From Nocardia wallacei (GTDB lineage Bacteria; Actinomycetota; Actinomycetes; Mycobacteriales; Mycobacteriaceae): a DNA stretch of 64,000 nucleotides. Shown one piece after another: positions 1 to 9,800 of the stretch (the stretch's first letter is position 1; each line of letters starts with the position of its first letter). Location: assembly GCF_014466955.1 (NCBI RefSeq), contig NZ_AP023396.1:5394001-5458000 (forward strand), read 5' to 3'. A program made the position numbers and the translations under genes. The notes under the pieces were generated by a model that saw only the letters and a program-made list of their open reading frames with translations, was not told the DNA's origin and ran no database searches.

Positions 1-104
1 ACCAGGTCGAGGAAGGCGTCGACTTCGTCCTCGTTGTAGCCGCGCTTCCCGATCGGCGGTTTGCTGAACGCGACGTTGTGCACATCGGCTGGGGTCAGCG
101 GCAT
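1..104 (-). CDS. wag31: DivIVA/Wag31 cell pole protein, N-terminal fragment cut by window edge
   Basis: Only the first 34 codons are inside the window. The peptide opens [20 protein letters not shown] and continues with a [12 protein letters not shown] stretch, which is the conserved lipid-binding N-terminus of actinobacterial DivIVA (Wag31, Antigen 84). The family places peptidoglycan synthesis at the growing poles through a membrane-binding N-terminal turn and a long coiled coil; the coiled coil is outside the window. The ATG at 104-102 is preceded by an AAGGG ribosome binding site. Its position upstream of yggT and sepF matches the mycobacterial order. Identification is firm despite the truncation. 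Confidence 0.9.
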
Positions 105-195
105 GGAAGGATCCCTTCACGCTTCGTACGGAGATCTAGCGGTAGATCTGGCAAGCTATTGTTCTCGGCCCATTCTGTCACACCCGGGGGACCGG

Positions 196-480
196 CTACG
201 CGAGACTACTCGTGACCGACATCAAGATGAACACGATGAAAAGCAGCACCATAATCGACAGATCGAGGCGAATTCCCCCCAGGTTCACCGGCGGTATCAA
301 GCGCCTCAGGAGTTTCACCGGTGGGTCGGTGATCGTGAAGATCACCTCCAGGACGACGGCAACCACGCCACGCGGATGCCAGTCCCGCGCGAAGTTGCGG
401 ATGAACTCGACGATCACTCGGCTGATCAACAACAGCCAGAAGAGGAACAGGAGTACATACAGCACCTGGAACAAGGCCAC
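196..480 (-). CDS. YggT family small membrane protein
   Basis: A 94-residue protein with two hydrophobic segments, about residues 2-24 and 72-92, separated by a basic loop that contains the DPPVKLLRRLIPP stretch typical of YggT/YlmG proteins. It corresponds by position to Rv2146c, between wag31 and sepF. Members of this family are linked genetically to cell division and membrane organisation in bacteria and plastids, but the biochemical role is unknown. It is probably co-transcribed with sepF, 125 bp upstream on the same strand. The start codon is the first ATG of the frame and the length is normal for the family. Confidence 0.88.
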   Translation of the reverse strand: MALFQVLYVLLFLFWLLLISRVIVEFIRNFARDWHPRGVVAVVLEVIFTITDPPVKLLRRLIPPVNLGGIRLDLSIMVLLFIVFILMSVTSSLA

Positions 481-605
481 GTGACCACTTTGCCTCAGAA
501 TCGGTGTCCTGCAAACTCCCCGCGCCGTCGGACCGCGGCCACAGTCCCCCGATCGCGGCGTGTCGACCGGGGGCGCGGCCGCGGCGCGACTCCCCCGCGG
601 CGAGG

Positions 606-1397
606 CTATTTCTGGTTGTAGAAGCCGGTTTCGGCGATCCGGCGGCGCTCCTCGGCCGATACGTCGACGTCGGCCGGTGAGAGCAGGAACACCTTGGTCG
701 CTACCTTGTCGAAGGAGCCGCGCAGCGCGAACGCCAGACCGGCGGCGAAGTCGACCAGGCGACGGGCGTCGGCGTTGCTCATCTCGACCAGGTCCATGAT
801 CACCGGCGTGCCGTCGCGGAACCGCTCACCGATGATGGCGGCCTCGGCGTAGGTCCGCGGGCGCAGCGTCGTGATCTTGGACAAGGGGCCTCCGTCCTCG
901 AACACCGGCGCGCGGCGCGGTGCCGGCTCGAAACGGGCCTGTTCCTCCAGTCGGCGCTCCTCCATCCGGCGCTCGACCTCCGGATCGACCGCCAGCGCGC
1001 CGTGCGTGGTGCCGCGCACCATCGGCGTGCCGCCGCCGAGGCGGTCCATTCCCCGCCCGCGGCCGGACGGGCCGGCGTCGATACGGGTGGGGCGGCGCGG
1101 GGGCTCGTAGCGGTCGTCGGCGTAGGAGTCCTCGACGTAGTCGTCGCGGCGGGCGACGGTGTAGCCGGGGCGGTACGGCGCCTTGTACGACGGTTCCGGG
1201 TAGCCGGGCTCGTCGTCGTAGCGGTCGTCGCCGAACCGGGAACGGCCGCTGTCGTAACGGGATTCGCCGAAGTCGCGCGGGCGGCGCTGGCTACGGTCCT
1301 CGATGCCCCGGGGACCGCGGTCGTCGACGTAGTCGTCTTCGTATTCCTCGAGCGGAACCATGCCGAAGTACGCCTTGAACCGGTGCAGCGTGCTCAT
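606..1397 (-). CDS. sepF: Cell division protein SepF
   Basis: 263 residues. The N-terminus ([20 protein letters not shown]) is an amphipathic helix of the kind that binds the membrane. Residues about 25-165 are a charged, Arg/Asp/Tyr-rich disordered linker. Residues about 170-258 form the SepF domain, with the [24 protein letters not shown] core and a GFYNQK end. In Actinobacteria SepF anchors FtsZ to the membrane, because FtsA is absent. Its ATG overlaps by four bases (ATGA) with the stop of an unusual upstream mini-ORF, so its translation is probably coupled to that peptide. The linker is rather long. Identification is very secure. Confidence 0.95.
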   Translation of the reverse strand: MSTLHRFKAYFGMVPLEEYEDDYVDDRGPRGIEDRSQRRPRDFGESRYDSGRSRFGDDRYDDEPGYPEPSYKAPYRPGYTVARRDDYVEDSYADDRYEPPRRPTRIDAGPSGRGRGMDRLGGGTPMVRGTTHGALAVDPEVERRMEERRLEEQARFEPAPRRAPVFEDGGPLSKITTLRPRTYAEAAIIGERFRDGTPVIMDLVEMSNADARRLVDFAAGLAFALRGSFDKVATKVFLLSPADVDVSAEERRRIAETGFYNQK

Positions 1398-1558
1398 GCC
1401 TCCACCTCGCTTGCGCTCGCCTCCGGCACGAGCACGCTCGTGGCTGCGTCGATGCTTCGCTCGCTGCGCTCACTCACGGCTCCCACCTCGCTCACACTCG
1501 ACCCCAGCACGAGCACGCTCGTGGCTGCGCTGACATCTCGCTCGCTGCGCTCGCTCAT
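1394..1558 (-). CDS. 54-residue mini-ORF made of two tandem 27-codon repeats, bridging into sepF
   Basis: The ATG is at 1558-1556 and the TGA at 1396-1394 overlaps the sepF ATG. The frame contains two 27-codon units: unit one begins [17 protein letters not shown] and ends SVSEVGA; unit two begins [17 protein letters not shown] and ends SASEVEA. A possible ribosome binding site (AGGAAGG) lies about 11 bases before the ATG. A related copy sits between qcrA and qcrB. No domain is recognisable and the peptide is Ser/Glu/Ala-rich. It could be translated to deliver ribosomes to sepF, or the frame could be a by-product of a repeat that happens to end in GCATGAGC. Translation is inferred, not shown. 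Confidence 0.5.
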   Translation of the reverse strand: MSERSERDVSAATSVLVLGSSVSEVGAVSERSERSIDAATSVLVPEASASEVEA

Positions 1559-1667
1559 CCTGGTCGACCTTCCTACGGCACCCGGTTGGCGTGGGGTGTT
1601 GAAGTCCTGCTCAGTTCTCGTCAGTCCCCAGCATAATGTTTCGAATGTGACTGATGAGGTTTGTTTG

Positions 1668-2417
1668 CTATCCCGAGGTTATCGGTCGGGTGCCCATCAA
1701 GGCGGTACCGACACGCACGCACGTGGAACCGTGTCGGATTGCGATCTCCAGGTCACCGGACATGCCGGCGGACAGTTCGCCGGCCTCGGGATGGTCGGCG
1801 CGCAGCCGGGCATGCAGTTCGGCGAGGCGGGCGAACGCGGGCTCGGGATCGGCGTCCAGGGGCGGAATCGCCATCAATCCGGCCAATCGGAGGTGTTCCG
1901 TCTGGGTCACCTGTTCGGCCAGGCGCGGCAGGTCGTCGGGGGCGACACCGCCGCGGGTCGGATCGCTGTCCAGGCTGACCTGGAGCAGGACTCGCAGCGG
2001 GGTGTCGCGCAGCCCGGCCGCGCGGGCCGCGGCCGTCCCGGTGTCCAGTGCGGCGACGAGCCGTTCGCTGTCCACCGAGTGCACGGCGTAGGCCCAGCGT
2101 GCGACGGATTTCGCCTTGTTGCGCTGCAGGCGGCCGATCATGTGCCAGCGCACGCCCGAAAGTCGTTGCAGCTCGGCCGTCTTCGCCGCCGCCTCCTGCT
2201 CGCGTGACTCGCCGAATTCGCGTCTGCCCAGGGCATACAGGTGCTCGATATCCGAGGCGGGGAAGAATTTCGTCACCGGAAGCAACGTGGTCTCGGCGGG
2301 GTCCCGTCCCGCCGCCCGGCTCGCAGATTCGATCCGGGCCGTCAGCTCGGCCAGGGCCCTGGACAGTTCGGTGGCCCGGACGGATGCCGTGGCGGCGGTG
2401 CCGGATTCGGTCGTCAT
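1668..2417 (-). CDS. YggS/PROSC-type pyridoxal phosphate homeostasis protein
   Basis: 249 residues from the ATG at 2417, chosen because GAGGGAG lies at good distance upstream and the 20 codons before it are not family-like. The motif LLPVTKFFPAS places the PLP-binding lysine at about residue 50; HMIGRLQRNKAK, a SVDSERL stretch, GGVAPDDLP and a GTSTCVRVGTALMG-like end (here HGSTCVRVGTALMGTRP) follow in the expected order of the single-domain type III-fold PLP proteins. These proteins buffer cytosolic PLP rather than catalyse a known reaction. The gene lies between sepF and pgeF as in Rv2148c. It ends 110 bp before the sepF mini-ORF. Confidence 0.92.
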   Translation of the reverse strand: MTTESGTAATASVRATELSRALAELTARIESASRAAGRDPAETTLLPVTKFFPASDIEHLYALGRREFGESREQEAAAKTAELQRLSGVRWHMIGRLQRNKAKSVARWAYAVHSVDSERLVAALDTGTAAARAAGLRDTPLRVLLQVSLDSDPTRGGVAPDDLPRLAEQVTQTEHLRLAGLMAIPPLDADPEPAFARLAELHARLRADHPEAGELSAGMSGDLEIAIRHGSTCVRVGTALMGTRPITSG

Positions 2418-2501
2418 AGAGCTGCTCCCTCGAATGCGAAACGGATCACGAATGCGCCGGGCGTGTCGGAATTTCACCTGCCCCCGAAAGAAGGGGCAGA
2501 A

Positions 2502-3236
2502 CTATTCCGGAGAACTCGCGGTCTCCATCCAGATGACGCCCGCGATGCGGCCGGTGGGCGCGCCGCGGCGGTGGCTGAACAGTGCCGGGTCCTCGATGGT
2601 GCAGCGCGGGTCGACGGCGACGGCGCCGACACCGGCCTCCTCGAGCTGGCGGCGGATGCCCGCGCGCAGATCGAGGCCGGGGGTGCCCTTGGCGGTGGTG
2701 GTGGCGCTGCCGGGCAGGTGGGCCGCCACGTCGTCGCGCATGGCGGCCGGGACCTCGTACTGCCGCCCGCTCGCCGCCGGGCCCAGGAATGCCCCGACGC
2801 GTTCGGGTTTCGCGCCCGCGGCGACCATGACCTCCAGCACCCTGGGCACGATGCCGATGCGCGCGCCCACCCGGCCGGCGTGCACGGCCGCGATCACCCC
2901 GGCCTCGTCGTCGGAAAGCAGGATCGGCACGCAGTCCGCGGTCAGCACCACCAGCGCCAGGCCCGGGACCGTGGTCACCAGCGCGTCGGTCACCGGCACC
3001 GGTTCCGGGCGGGGGCCGTCCACGACCTCGACGTTGCGCCCGTGCACCTGCTCCATCCAGACCAGCCGCTCCGGCGCCAGGCCGATACCCTCGGCCAGAC
3101 GTATCCTGTTGCGCCGCACCGCCTCCGGATCGTCCCCGACATGGTCGCCGAGATTGAACGAGTCGTAGGGTGCCCGCGAGAAGCCCCCGGCGCGTGTGGT
3201 GGTCACCCGCCGGGTCCGGACCGAAACAGTCGTCAT
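2502..3236 (-). CDS. pgeF: PgeF/YfiH family purine nucleoside phosphorylase-like protein (laccase domain)
   Basis: 244 residues starting at the ATG at 3236. The family metal-site residues are visible: His in WMEQVHG, Cys in LTADCVPIL and His in AAVHAGRVG, followed by a GPAASGRQYEV segment. The common HAGWRG motif reads HAGRVG, as in mycobacteria. Family members have been described as multicopper oxidases, adenosine/purine nucleoside phosphorylases, or peptidoglycan-editing factors that keep L-Ser out of stem peptides; the last fits its position between ftsZ and yggS. Corresponds to Rv2149c. The substrate in this organism cannot be told from sequence. Confidence 0.88.
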   Translation of the reverse strand: MTTVSVRTRRVTTTRAGGFSRAPYDSFNLGDHVGDDPEAVRRNRIRLAEGIGLAPERLVWMEQVHGRNVEVVDGPRPEPVPVTDALVTTVPGLALVVLTADCVPILLSDDEAGVIAAVHAGRVGARIGIVPRVLEVMVAAGAKPERVGAFLGPAASGRQYEVPAAMRDDVAAHLPGSATTTAKGTPGLDLRAGIRRQLEEAGVGAVAVDPRCTIEDPALFSHRRGAPTGRIAGVIWMETASSPE

Positions 3237-3290
3237 ACCCCCGAGGTTAGTGGTCTCGTCGCGGCAACCCTGCCGGGGACGCGGAGACGA

Positions 3291-3323
3291 CAGCACCCGC
3301 TCCGGCGCGCGGAGCGGGTGCTG
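3291..3323 (-). terminator. Hairpin downstream of ftsZ
   Basis: A 13-bp perfect stem (CAGCACCCGCTCC at 3291-3303 with its complement at 3311-3323) and a 7-base loop begins about 12 bases past the ftsZ stop on the minus strand. There is no strong U-run after it, so it is a GC-rich actinobacterial hairpin rather than a classic terminator. It may reduce read-through into pgeF or stabilise the ftsZ mRNA end. Confidence 0.6.
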
Positions 3324-3335
3324 GGGTGGGTTGGG

Positions 3336-4559
3336 TCAGCGGCGCATGAACGACGGCACGTCCACGTCGTCGTCGGTGTCCTCGTCCGGGGGCTGGATGT
3401 GGGTGCGGGAGTTGTGGGCGACGGTCGGGTCGCTCGCCGGGCGGGGCTCGTAGGACGGTGCGGGGCCGCGCTGCACGGGCGCGGCGGCCGGGGTCGATTC
3501 CGTCGACCGGGTGGATCCGAAGTCGGTGCCGCGCGTCGTGGTCTGGCCGATCTCGCCCGCGCGTGCCGAGCCGATGGTGGAACGGCCCGAGGAGTCGATG
3601 CGCCGAGCCGGGGTGCCGCCGTCGAATCCGGCGGCGATGACCGTCACCCGTACCTCGTCGCCGAGCGAATCGTCGATCACCGTACCGAAGATGATGTTGG
3701 CCTCGATGTGCGCCGCCTCCTGCACCAGCGACGCCGCCTCGTTGATCTCGAACAGGCCCAGGTCCGACCCGCCCGCGATCGACAGCAGCACACCGTGCGC
3801 ACCGTCCATCGACGCCTCCAGCAGCGGCGAATTGATCGCCGCCTCGGCGGCCTTCACCGAACGGCCCTCGCCGCGCGCGGAGCCGATGCCCATCAACGCC
3901 GAACCGGCGCCGGACATGACGCTCTTGACGTCGGCGAAGTCGACGTTGATCAGGCCGGGGGTGGTGATCAGGTCGGTGATGCCCTGGACACCGTTGAGCA
4001 GCACCTCGTCGGCGGAGCGGAAGGCGTCCATCAGGCTCACCGCCGCGTCGCCGAGTTGCAGCAGCCGGTCGTTGGGGATCACGATCAGCGTGTCGCAGGA
4101 TTCGCGCAGCGCCTGTATCCCGGCCTCCGCCTGGTTGCTGCGGCGCTTGCCCTCGAACGAGAACGGGCGGGTCACCACGCCGATAGTCAGCGCGCCCAGC
4201 TTGCGGGCGATGCTCGCGACCACGGGAGCGCCGCCGGTGCCGGTGCCACCGCCCTCGCCCGCGGTCACGAAGACCATGTCGGCGCCCTTGAGCACCTCTT
4301 CGATCTCGTCCTTGTGGTCCTCGGCGGCCCTGCGGCCGACCTCCGGATCCGCACCGGCGCCCAGACCGCGGGTGAGCTCCCGGCCGACGTCCAGCTTGAC
4401 GTCCGCGTCACTCATCAGCAGCGCCTGCGCGTCCGTGTTGACCGCGATGAACTCGACTCCCTTGAGTCCCTGTTCGATCATCCGGTTGACGGCATTCACG
4501 CCGCCGCCGCCGATACCGACGACCTTGATCACTGCAAGGTAGTTGTGCGGGGGCGTCAT
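3336..4559 (-). CDS. ftsZ: Cell division GTPase FtsZ
   Basis: 407 residues. N-terminal GTP-binding residues [13 protein letters not shown] are at about 15-27 and the tubulin signature GGGTGTGG is at 103-110. [15 protein letters not shown] synergy-loop sequence (here [13 protein letters not shown]) follows, then a disordered linker of about 80 residues and the conserved C-terminal peptide [10 protein letters not shown], which binds SepF and FtsW in Actinobacteria. It polymerises into the Z-ring at midcell. The ATG is the only plausible start, immediately before the GTPase domain. A 357-bp gap before ftsQ gives room for its own promoter, in line with separate ftsZ promoters in related genera. 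Nothing is missing. Confidence 0.98.
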   Translation of the reverse strand: MTPPHNYLAVIKVVGIGGGGVNAVNRMIEQGLKGVEFIAVNTDAQALLMSDADVKLDVGRELTRGLGAGADPEVGRRAAEDHKDEIEEVLKGADMVFVTAGEGGGTGTGGAPVVASIARKLGALTIGVVTRPFSFEGKRRSNQAEAGIQALRESCDTLIVIPNDRLLQLGDAAVSLMDAFRSADEVLLNGVQGITDLITTPGLINVDFADVKSVMSGAGSALMGIGSARGEGRSVKAAEAAINSPLLEASMDGAHGVLLSIAGGSDLGLFEINEAASLVQEAAHIEANIIFGTVIDDSLGDEVRVTVIAAGFDGGTPARRIDSSGRSTIGSARAGEIGQTTTRGTDFGSTRSTESTPAAAPVQRGPAPSYEPRPASDPTVAHNSRTHIQPPDEDTDDDVDVPSFMRR

Positions 4560-4916
4560 GGGCTCTCGCCTTCCTTCGATCTAAAGCCTGTCGTTTTCGG
4601 ATTCTCGGCAGAACGCCGACCGTTCGGTAGGAGCAAACCCGGGCTTTCGACCGGGCAAACCCTAAACCTCAACAATAGGGTTAGCGTTATGTCAAGTATC
4701 CGACTGCTGCGGAACGCTATTCGCACCCGCCGCAATCCGCGCGCAGGCGCGCCGAAACGAGCGTGAGAATCTTGTGTGATCCGTCTCGTCCGAGCCCGCC
4801 CCGCATCGTATCGCGAACGGCCGCCCCGTGCGCCGGGAATCGTTCCCCGCGCCCGCGGATTTTCGGCGGCTGCCGGTGACAGTCACCGAAAAGACCGAAG
4901 GCACAACGGGTATCAC
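4560..4916. promoter_or_regulatory. ftsQ-ftsZ intergenic region, probable ftsZ promoter
   Basis: 357 bp without a convincing gene. On the minus strand a TTGACA hexamer (complement at 4690-4695) could be a -35 box, but I cannot assign a clear -10. An inverted repeat with 7-bp arms AACCCTA (4658-4664) and TAGGGTT (4676-4682) lies just downstream of it and could be an operator. The gap at this place in mycobacteria carries ftsZ promoters, which is the main reason for the call. Confidence 0.4.
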
Positions 4917-5621
4917 TCACTTTACCGTTACCAGATCGGGGCTCGACACGTCGAACACCGTGCCCGGCCGGGTCAGCACCGGCAACACCACCGCGGCCTT
5001 GCGCGCCGAATCGTCCGCACCACCCCACAGTACGGTGCGCCCGTCGATGAGGTTCAGTTCGATGTTCGAAACCGACCGTGCCACAACCTCTCCCACCTGT
5101 GCGCGCAGTCCCGGCGGTGCGGCGTCGAGCACCGCCACGGCCGCCCGAGTGACCGGGTCGCTACTTCCCGGATGCTCGGTCGAGAGCTTCGGCACGCCCG
5201 GCGGCGGCGGTTCGACGGCGTATTCGACACAGTCGACGTCGAGCAGGTGCGGACCCTGCGGGCTGTCGTAGAACAGCACCGGGGTGCGTTCCTCGACCGT
5301 GATCCGCACGGTTCCCGGAAACTGTCGTTGCACGCGCGCGGAATGAATCTTCGGAATACCCGCCACCCGCCGTGCCACCGCGTCGGTGTCGATACGCAAC
5401 ATCGATCGGCCCTCGGGAATTCGCACGACCTGTCGCACCTGCTCCTCGGGAACCGTGACGAGACCCTCGACGCGCACGGTGCGCGCCGAGAAAACCGGCG
5501 TGAAATAGGAGACGGCTATCGCGACGATCAGCAGCAGTACGACGGGCAGGCCCCACAGCACAATTCGCCGGACCGGCAGCTCACGCAGCCGGTCCACGCC
5601 GCCGATCCACCCGCCGGTCAC
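4917..5621 (-). CDS. ftsQ: Cell division protein FtsQ/DivIB
   Basis: 234 residues starting at a GTG (5621) whose GTGA overlaps the murC stop. A short basic cytoplasmic segment is followed by one transmembrane helix (about residues 18-42, [21 protein letters not shown]), then a POTRA domain ([23 protein letters not shown]) and the FtsQ domain with [17 protein letters not shown] sequence. It is a bitopic divisome scaffold that links FtsL/FtsB to the septal synthase. Much longer starts in this frame run through murC and are not real. The gene is shorter than some mycobacterial homologues because the cytoplasmic part is very short. Confidence 0.93.
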   Translation of the reverse strand: MTGGWIGGVDRLRELPVRRIVLWGLPVVLLLIVAIAVSYFTPVFSARTVRVEGLVTVPEEQVRQVVRIPEGRSMLRIDTDAVARRVAGIPKIHSARVQRQFPGTVRITVEERTPVLFYDSPQGPHLLDVDCVEYAVEPPPPGVPKLSTEHPGSSDPVTRAAVAVLDAAPPGLRAQVGEVVARSVSNIELNLIDGRTVLWGGADDSARKAAVVLPVLTRPGTVFDVSSPDLVTVK

Positions 5622-7138
5622 CGTCCCGCCGGCGGCCGCACCCGCAGCCCGTCGAGGATCTGTCCGCCGAGCATCGTCACATCGCCCGCGCCCATGGTGA
5701 TCACGACGTCGCCGGGGCGGGCCAGGCTCGCGGCCTGGCGCCCGACCCGCGACATGTCCGGTTGATAGTGCACGGGCTTGCCGACGGCCTGGGCGACCAG
5801 CGCGCCGTTTACGCCGGGCAGCGGCTTCTCGCGGGCGCCGTAGACATCGAGCACCACCACCTCGTCCGCCAGGTCGAGCGCGGCGCCGAATTCGGTGGCG
5901 AAGGTGGCGGTGCGGCTGTACAGGTGTGGCTGGAACACCACGATCACCCGACCCTGCCGGGAGCGGGCGCCGTCGGCGGCCTCCTGCCGCACCAGCTCGG
6001 CGGCGGCGCCCAGCACGGCGCGTACCTCGGTGGGATGGTGGGCGTAGTCGTCGAACACCCGCACCCCGTTCTCGCGGCCCACGAACTGGAACCGCCGGTG
6101 CACTCCCCCGAAACCCTCCAGGCCCTGCAGCAATTCGTCGACCGCGGCACCCGTCTCGCGGGCGGCCAGCAGCGCGGCGAGCGCGTTCAACGCCATGTGG
6201 CGGCCCGGCACCGCCAGCCGCAGCGTGCGCGGGGCGGGTTCGTCGGCGAACTGGAAGGTGACCACGCCGCCGACGTCGCGCGGCTCCCACGACAGCATCC
6301 GGGCACCGGCCGGGACGGGCGAGCCGGGCAGTTCGCCGGAGCCGTAGCCGAGGACCCGGATATCCAGCTCGCCCGCCGCCTGCCGCGCGGCGACCCGCTC
6401 GGCCAGCGCGCGCGAGCCCGGATCGTCCAGGCACACCACCAGCAGCCCGCCGGGCCGCAGTCGCGCCACGAAATCGTCGAACACCTGAACGTAGGCCTCG
6501 TCGGAGCCGAAGAAATCCAGGTGATCGGATTCGATGTTGGTCACCACCGCGACGTCCGGGTCGTACTGCAGCAGCGAGCCGTCGGACTCGTCGGCCTCGG
6601 CCACGAAGAAGCCGCCGGTGCCGTGGTGGGCGTTGGTACCGGCCTCGTTCAACTCACCGCCGACGGCGAAGGACGGGTCGAAACCGCAGTGCTGCAACGA
6701 AACCACCAGCATCGAGGTGGTCGAGGTCTTGCCGTGGGTGCCCGACACCAGCAGCGTGCGATGGCCCTGCATCAGCTCGGCGAGCACGGTGGGGCGCAGC
6801 AACACCGGCACCCCGCGCCGATTCGCCTCCACCAGTTCGGGATTGGTCTTGGGGATGGCCGCGTAGGTGGTCACCACGGCCGTCGGGCCGCCGGGCAGCA
6901 GGTCCAGGGCGGAGGCGTCGTGGCCGATGCGGACCTGAGCGCCACGAGCCCGCAGCGCGAGCACGCCGCGGCTCTCCTTGGCGTCGGAGCCCGAGACCGC
7001 ACCGCCGCGGGAGAGCAGGATCCGGGCGATGCCGGACATCCCGGCACCGCCGATGCCGACCATGTGCACCCGCCGCAGCAGCGGCGGTAGTTCGCTGGGG
7101 CCCGGCGGATTCTGCTCGCCGGTGTTGTCCGTCGTCAC
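5618..7138 (-). CDS. murC: UDP-N-acetylmuramate--L-alanine ligase MurC
   Basis: 506 residues from a GTG at 7138 that overlaps the murG stop (GTGA). Features in order are the Rossmann-like [13 protein letters not shown] at about 28-39, the ATP loop [11 protein letters not shown] at 131-141, ESDGS and [10 protein letters not shown] metal and substrate segments, and [10 protein letters not shown] in the C-terminal ligase domain. It adds L-Ala to UDP-MurNAc in the cytoplasm, the first step of stem peptide synthesis. It is sandwiched in the dcw cluster by four-base overlaps on both sides, so translational coupling with murG and ftsQ is expected. Confidence 0.97.
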   Translation of the reverse strand: MTTDNTGEQNPPGPSELPPLLRRVHMVGIGGAGMSGIARILLSRGGAVSGSDAKESRGVLALRARGAQVRIGHDASALDLLPGGPTAVVTTYAAIPKTNPELVEANRRGVPVLLRPTVLAELMQGHRTLLVSGTHGKTSTTSMLVVSLQHCGFDPSFAVGGELNEAGTNAHHGTGGFFVAEADESDGSLLQYDPDVAVVTNIESDHLDFFGSDEAYVQVFDDFVARLRPGGLLVVCLDDPGSRALAERVAARQAAGELDIRVLGYGSGELPGSPVPAGARMLSWEPRDVGGVVTFQFADEPAPRTLRLAVPGRHMALNALAALLAARETGAAVDELLQGLEGFGGVHRRFQFVGRENGVRVFDDYAHHPTEVRAVLGAAAELVRQEAADGARSRQGRVIVVFQPHLYSRTATFATEFGAALDLADEVVVLDVYGAREKPLPGVNGALVAQAVGKPVHYQPDMSRVGRQAASLARPGDVVITMGAGDVTMLGGQILDGLRVRPPAGR

Positions 7139-8313
7139 CGGCCGGCCACCTCCACCACGATCCGCGCCACCGTGTCGGCGGCCTCGCGATGGCCGGCTCC
7201 GGCGGCCGCGGCGGCCATGCCCGACAGCCGCACCGAATCGGTGAGCAGCGGAATCACCTCGTCTATCACGTATTTCCCGGTCAGTTCCGAATCCGGCACG
7301 ATTCTGCCACCACCCTTGGCCACGATCGGGCGGGCGTTGAGTTCCTGCTCGCCGTTGCCGTGCGGCAGCGGCACGTAGAACGCCGGCAGGCCGACCGCCG
7401 ACACCTCGGCCACGGTCATGGCACCGGACCGGCACACCACCGCGTCGGCGGCGGCGTAGGCCAGATCCATCCGGGACAGATAGGGCAGCGCGACATACTT
7501 CGCCGTGCCCTGCGGATCGACACCCGTGATCTCGAGGGTGTTCTTGGGCCCGTGCGCGTGCAGCACCGACACGCCCGCCGCCGTCAGCTGCGGCGCGGCG
7601 GACGACACCGCCTCGTTGAGCCGCCGCGCGCCCTGCGAGCCGCCGAACACCAGCAGCACCGGCCCCTCGGCGGGCAACCCGAAGTGGGCGCGGGCCTCCG
7701 CCCGCAGCGTCGCCCGGTCCAGTGTCGCGATGGCCTCGCGCACCGGGATGCCCACGATCTCCGCGTCGCCGCGGCCCGGCGCCCGCACCCCGGAGTTCGC
7801 CACCGCGGCCAGCACCCGGGCGGCGCGGCGCGCACCCACTTTGTTCGCGATGCCCGCCTTGACATTCGCCTCGTGCACCACCACCGGCACCGCCCGCCGA
7901 GCCCGCCCGAGCGGGACACCGCGCCCGGCCGCGAGATACGCGGGCAGCGCGACATATCCGCCGAATCCGACGATCACGTCCGCCTCGACCGCGTCGATCA
8001 CCGCGCGGGTGCGCGCCACCGCCGACCGCACCCGCGCGGGCAGCCGCAGCAGATCGCCGGAGGGCTTGCGCGGCAACGGCACCGGCGGAATCAATTCGAG
8101 GGGGTAGCCGCGTTCGGGGACCAGCGCGGTCTCCAATCCGCGCGCGGTGCCCAGCGCGGTGATCCGGATCGAGGGGTCGAGCCGGCGCAGCGCGTCGGCG
8201 ACCGCCATCGCGGGTTCGATATGTCCGGCGGTGCCGCCGCCCGCGACTATCACCGAGAGTGCCCGTCCCCCAGGTCTTTCCGTCTCGGACCTGACGCTCC
8301 CGCCGGTTGTCAC
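7135..8313 (-). CDS. murG: MurG lipid II glycosyltransferase
   Basis: 392 residues from a GTG at 8313, overlapping the ftsW stop by GTGA. The GT-B fold signature [17 protein letters not shown] is at about 21-37; the C-terminal UDP-GlcNAc site shows [16 protein letters not shown] and [25 protein letters not shown] (split here as two motifs). MurG transfers GlcNAc to lipid I on the inner membrane face to make lipid II. The N-terminal extension of about 20 residues before the first beta strand is variable in Actinobacteria, so the exact start is slightly uncertain, but the overlap supports it. Confidence 0.96.
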   Translation of the reverse strand: MTTGGSVRSETERPGGRALSVIVAGGGTAGHIEPAMAVADALRRLDPSIRITALGTARGLETALVPERGYPLELIPPVPLPRKPSGDLLRLPARVRSAVARTRAVIDAVEADVIVGFGGYVALPAYLAAGRGVPLGRARRAVPVVVHEANVKAGIANKVGARRAARVLAAVANSGVRAPGRGDAEIVGIPVREAIATLDRATLRAEARAHFGLPAEGPVLLVFGGSQGARRLNEAVSSAAPQLTAAGVSVLHAHGPKNTLEITGVDPQGTAKYVALPYLSRMDLAYAAADAVVCRSGAMTVAEVSAVGLPAFYVPLPHGNGEQELNARPIVAKGGGRIVPDSELTGKYVIDEVIPLLTDSVRLSGMAAAAAGAGHREAADTVARIVVEVAGR

Positions 8314-9800
8314 CTCGAATTACCCCGTTCTCTCGCATGTGTCATCGGATAGTTCGGCTCCCAAGCGCGCGTCGAGCGCCACGAACTCGTCGTGCGGCTC
8401 TCGCGCCGGCCCGTATCCGCCGCCCGGCGCCGGGCGGAATCCGAATCTATCGAGCGGCGCGGCGCCGGGTCGGAGCCACCCCGCCGACCGGTGCCGCGCC
8501 GCTCGCCCGCGCCCAGTTCGCGACGTGGCGGCGCGGCCCGCAGACCCGAGCGGCCCCGCGCGGCCTGGGCGCGCGCGGTGGAGTACACCTCCGGCCTGGG
8601 CAGCCGCAGCAACCGGCTCATCCGGCCGTCCTGCCCGGCGTGCAGCGCCGCCACCGCCTCGGGTTCGTGCCGGGCCGCGCTGGCGATGATGCCGAACATC
8701 AACAGCGTGATCGCCAAGGACGACCCGCCCGCCGACACCAGCGGCAGCTGCAGACCGGTCACCGGGAGCAGGCCCACCACATAGCCGATGTTGATCAGGG
8801 CCTGCCCGGTGATCCAGAAGGTCGCGGTGGCGGTGAGCAGCCGCAGGAACGGGTCCACCGAGCGGCTCGCGATCCGCAGCCCGGTATGCGCGAACAGCGC
8901 CAGCAGGCCCAGAACCAGTGCGCAGCCCAGGAATCCGAGTTCCTCGCCGATGATCGCGAAGATGAAATCGTTGTGCGCGTTGGGCAGATAGCTCCACTTG
9001 GCGCGGCTCTGGCCGAGCCCACGTCCCCAGATGCCGCCGTCGGCCAACGAGAACAGCGCCTGCCGCGCCTGATACCCGATGCCCTGCGGATCGTCGCCGG
9101 GATTGAAGAACGCGCGCATCCGGTCGGACCGATATCCGGCCGAGAGCGCCAGCACACCCGCGGCGATCACGCCCGACACCGCGATGGTCACGAACAGCCG
9201 CACCGGCAGCCCGCCGAACCACAGCAGCGCCGCCAGGATCAGGCCCAGCGCGATGGTCGTCGACAGGTTGGGCTCCAGCACCACCAGCAGGCACGCCAGC
9301 AGACCGGCCGGCACCAGCGGCACCATGATGTCCTTGTAGTTCGCGTGTTCCGAGCGCCGCGCGGCGAGCAGATGCGCGCCCCAGATGATCAGCGTGACCT
9401 TCACGACCTCCGACGGCTGCACCGAGGCGAACCCGAGATCGAACCAACGCCGCGATCCCTGCACCTGCGAGCCGATGCCGGGAATCAGCACCAGCACCAG
9501 CAACAGCACCGACCCGGCGAACATCGGGAACGAGAGCTGCCGCAGCCGTCGCAGCGGCAATCGCAACGCCAGATAGAACAGCACCGCGCCGATCACCGCG
9601 AACAGCGCCTGCTGGATGAACAGCTTGTAGGCCGAGCCGCCGTCGGCGTAGGACTCGACGCTGGACGCCGACAGCACCATCACCAACCCGAGCGTGGTGA
9701 GCAGCGCGGCGATGGTGACCACGAGATGAAAATCAGCCAGCGGGCGCGCCAGCCAGGCACCGAACCAGGTCGCGGTGGGCTTGCGCGCCTTCTCGGTCAC
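8310..9800 (-). CDS. ftsW: SEDS peptidoglycan polymerase FtsW
   Basis: 496 residues. About ten membrane segments fill residues 25-390, with SEDS motifs such as [18 protein letters not shown], the [21 protein letters not shown] loop and [10 protein letters not shown] near the end. FtsW polymerises glycan at the septum together with the class B PBP encoded nearby. Residues about 395-496 form a basic, disordered cytoplasmic tail rich in Arg, Ser and Glu. In mycobacteria the FtsW tail contacts FtsZ, so the tail here may do the same. Start and stop both overlap neighbours by four bases (murD upstream, murG downstream). Confidence 0.96.
   Translation of the reverse strand: MTEKARKPTATWFGAWLARPLADFHLVVTIAALLTTLGLVMVLSASSVESYADGGSAYKLFIQQALFAVIGAVLFYLALRLPLRRLRQLSFPMFAGSVLLLVLVLIPGIGSQVQGSRRWFDLGFASVQPSEVVKVTLIIWGAHLLAARRSEHANYKDIMVPLVPAGLLACLLVVLEPNLSTTIALGLILAALLWFGGLPVRLFVTIAVSGVIAAGVLALSAGYRSDRMRAFFNPGDDPQGIGYQARQALFSLADGGIWGRGLGQSRAKWSYLPNAHNDFIFAIIGEELGFLGCALVLGLLALFAHTGLRIASRSVDPFLRLLTATATFWITGQALINIGYVVGLLPVTGLQLPLVSAGGSSLAITLLMFGIIASAARHEPEAVAALHAGQDGRMSRLLRLPRPEVYSTARAQAARGRSGLRAAPPRRELGAGERRGTGRRGGSDPAPRRSIDSDSARRRAADTGRRESRTTSSWRSTRAWEPNYPMTHARERGNSR

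Noticed and set aside
2241..4766. Long plus-strand open frame of 841 codons
   Set aside because: It is the complement of pgeF and ftsZ; Arg/His/Gln-rich composition without domains, typical of antisense frames in high-GC DNA.
5618..8338. Continuous 906-codon minus frame suggesting a fused MurG-MurC
   Set aside because: The upstream part is murG read in the wrong frame; the real murC starts at the GTG at 7138 overlapping the murG stop.
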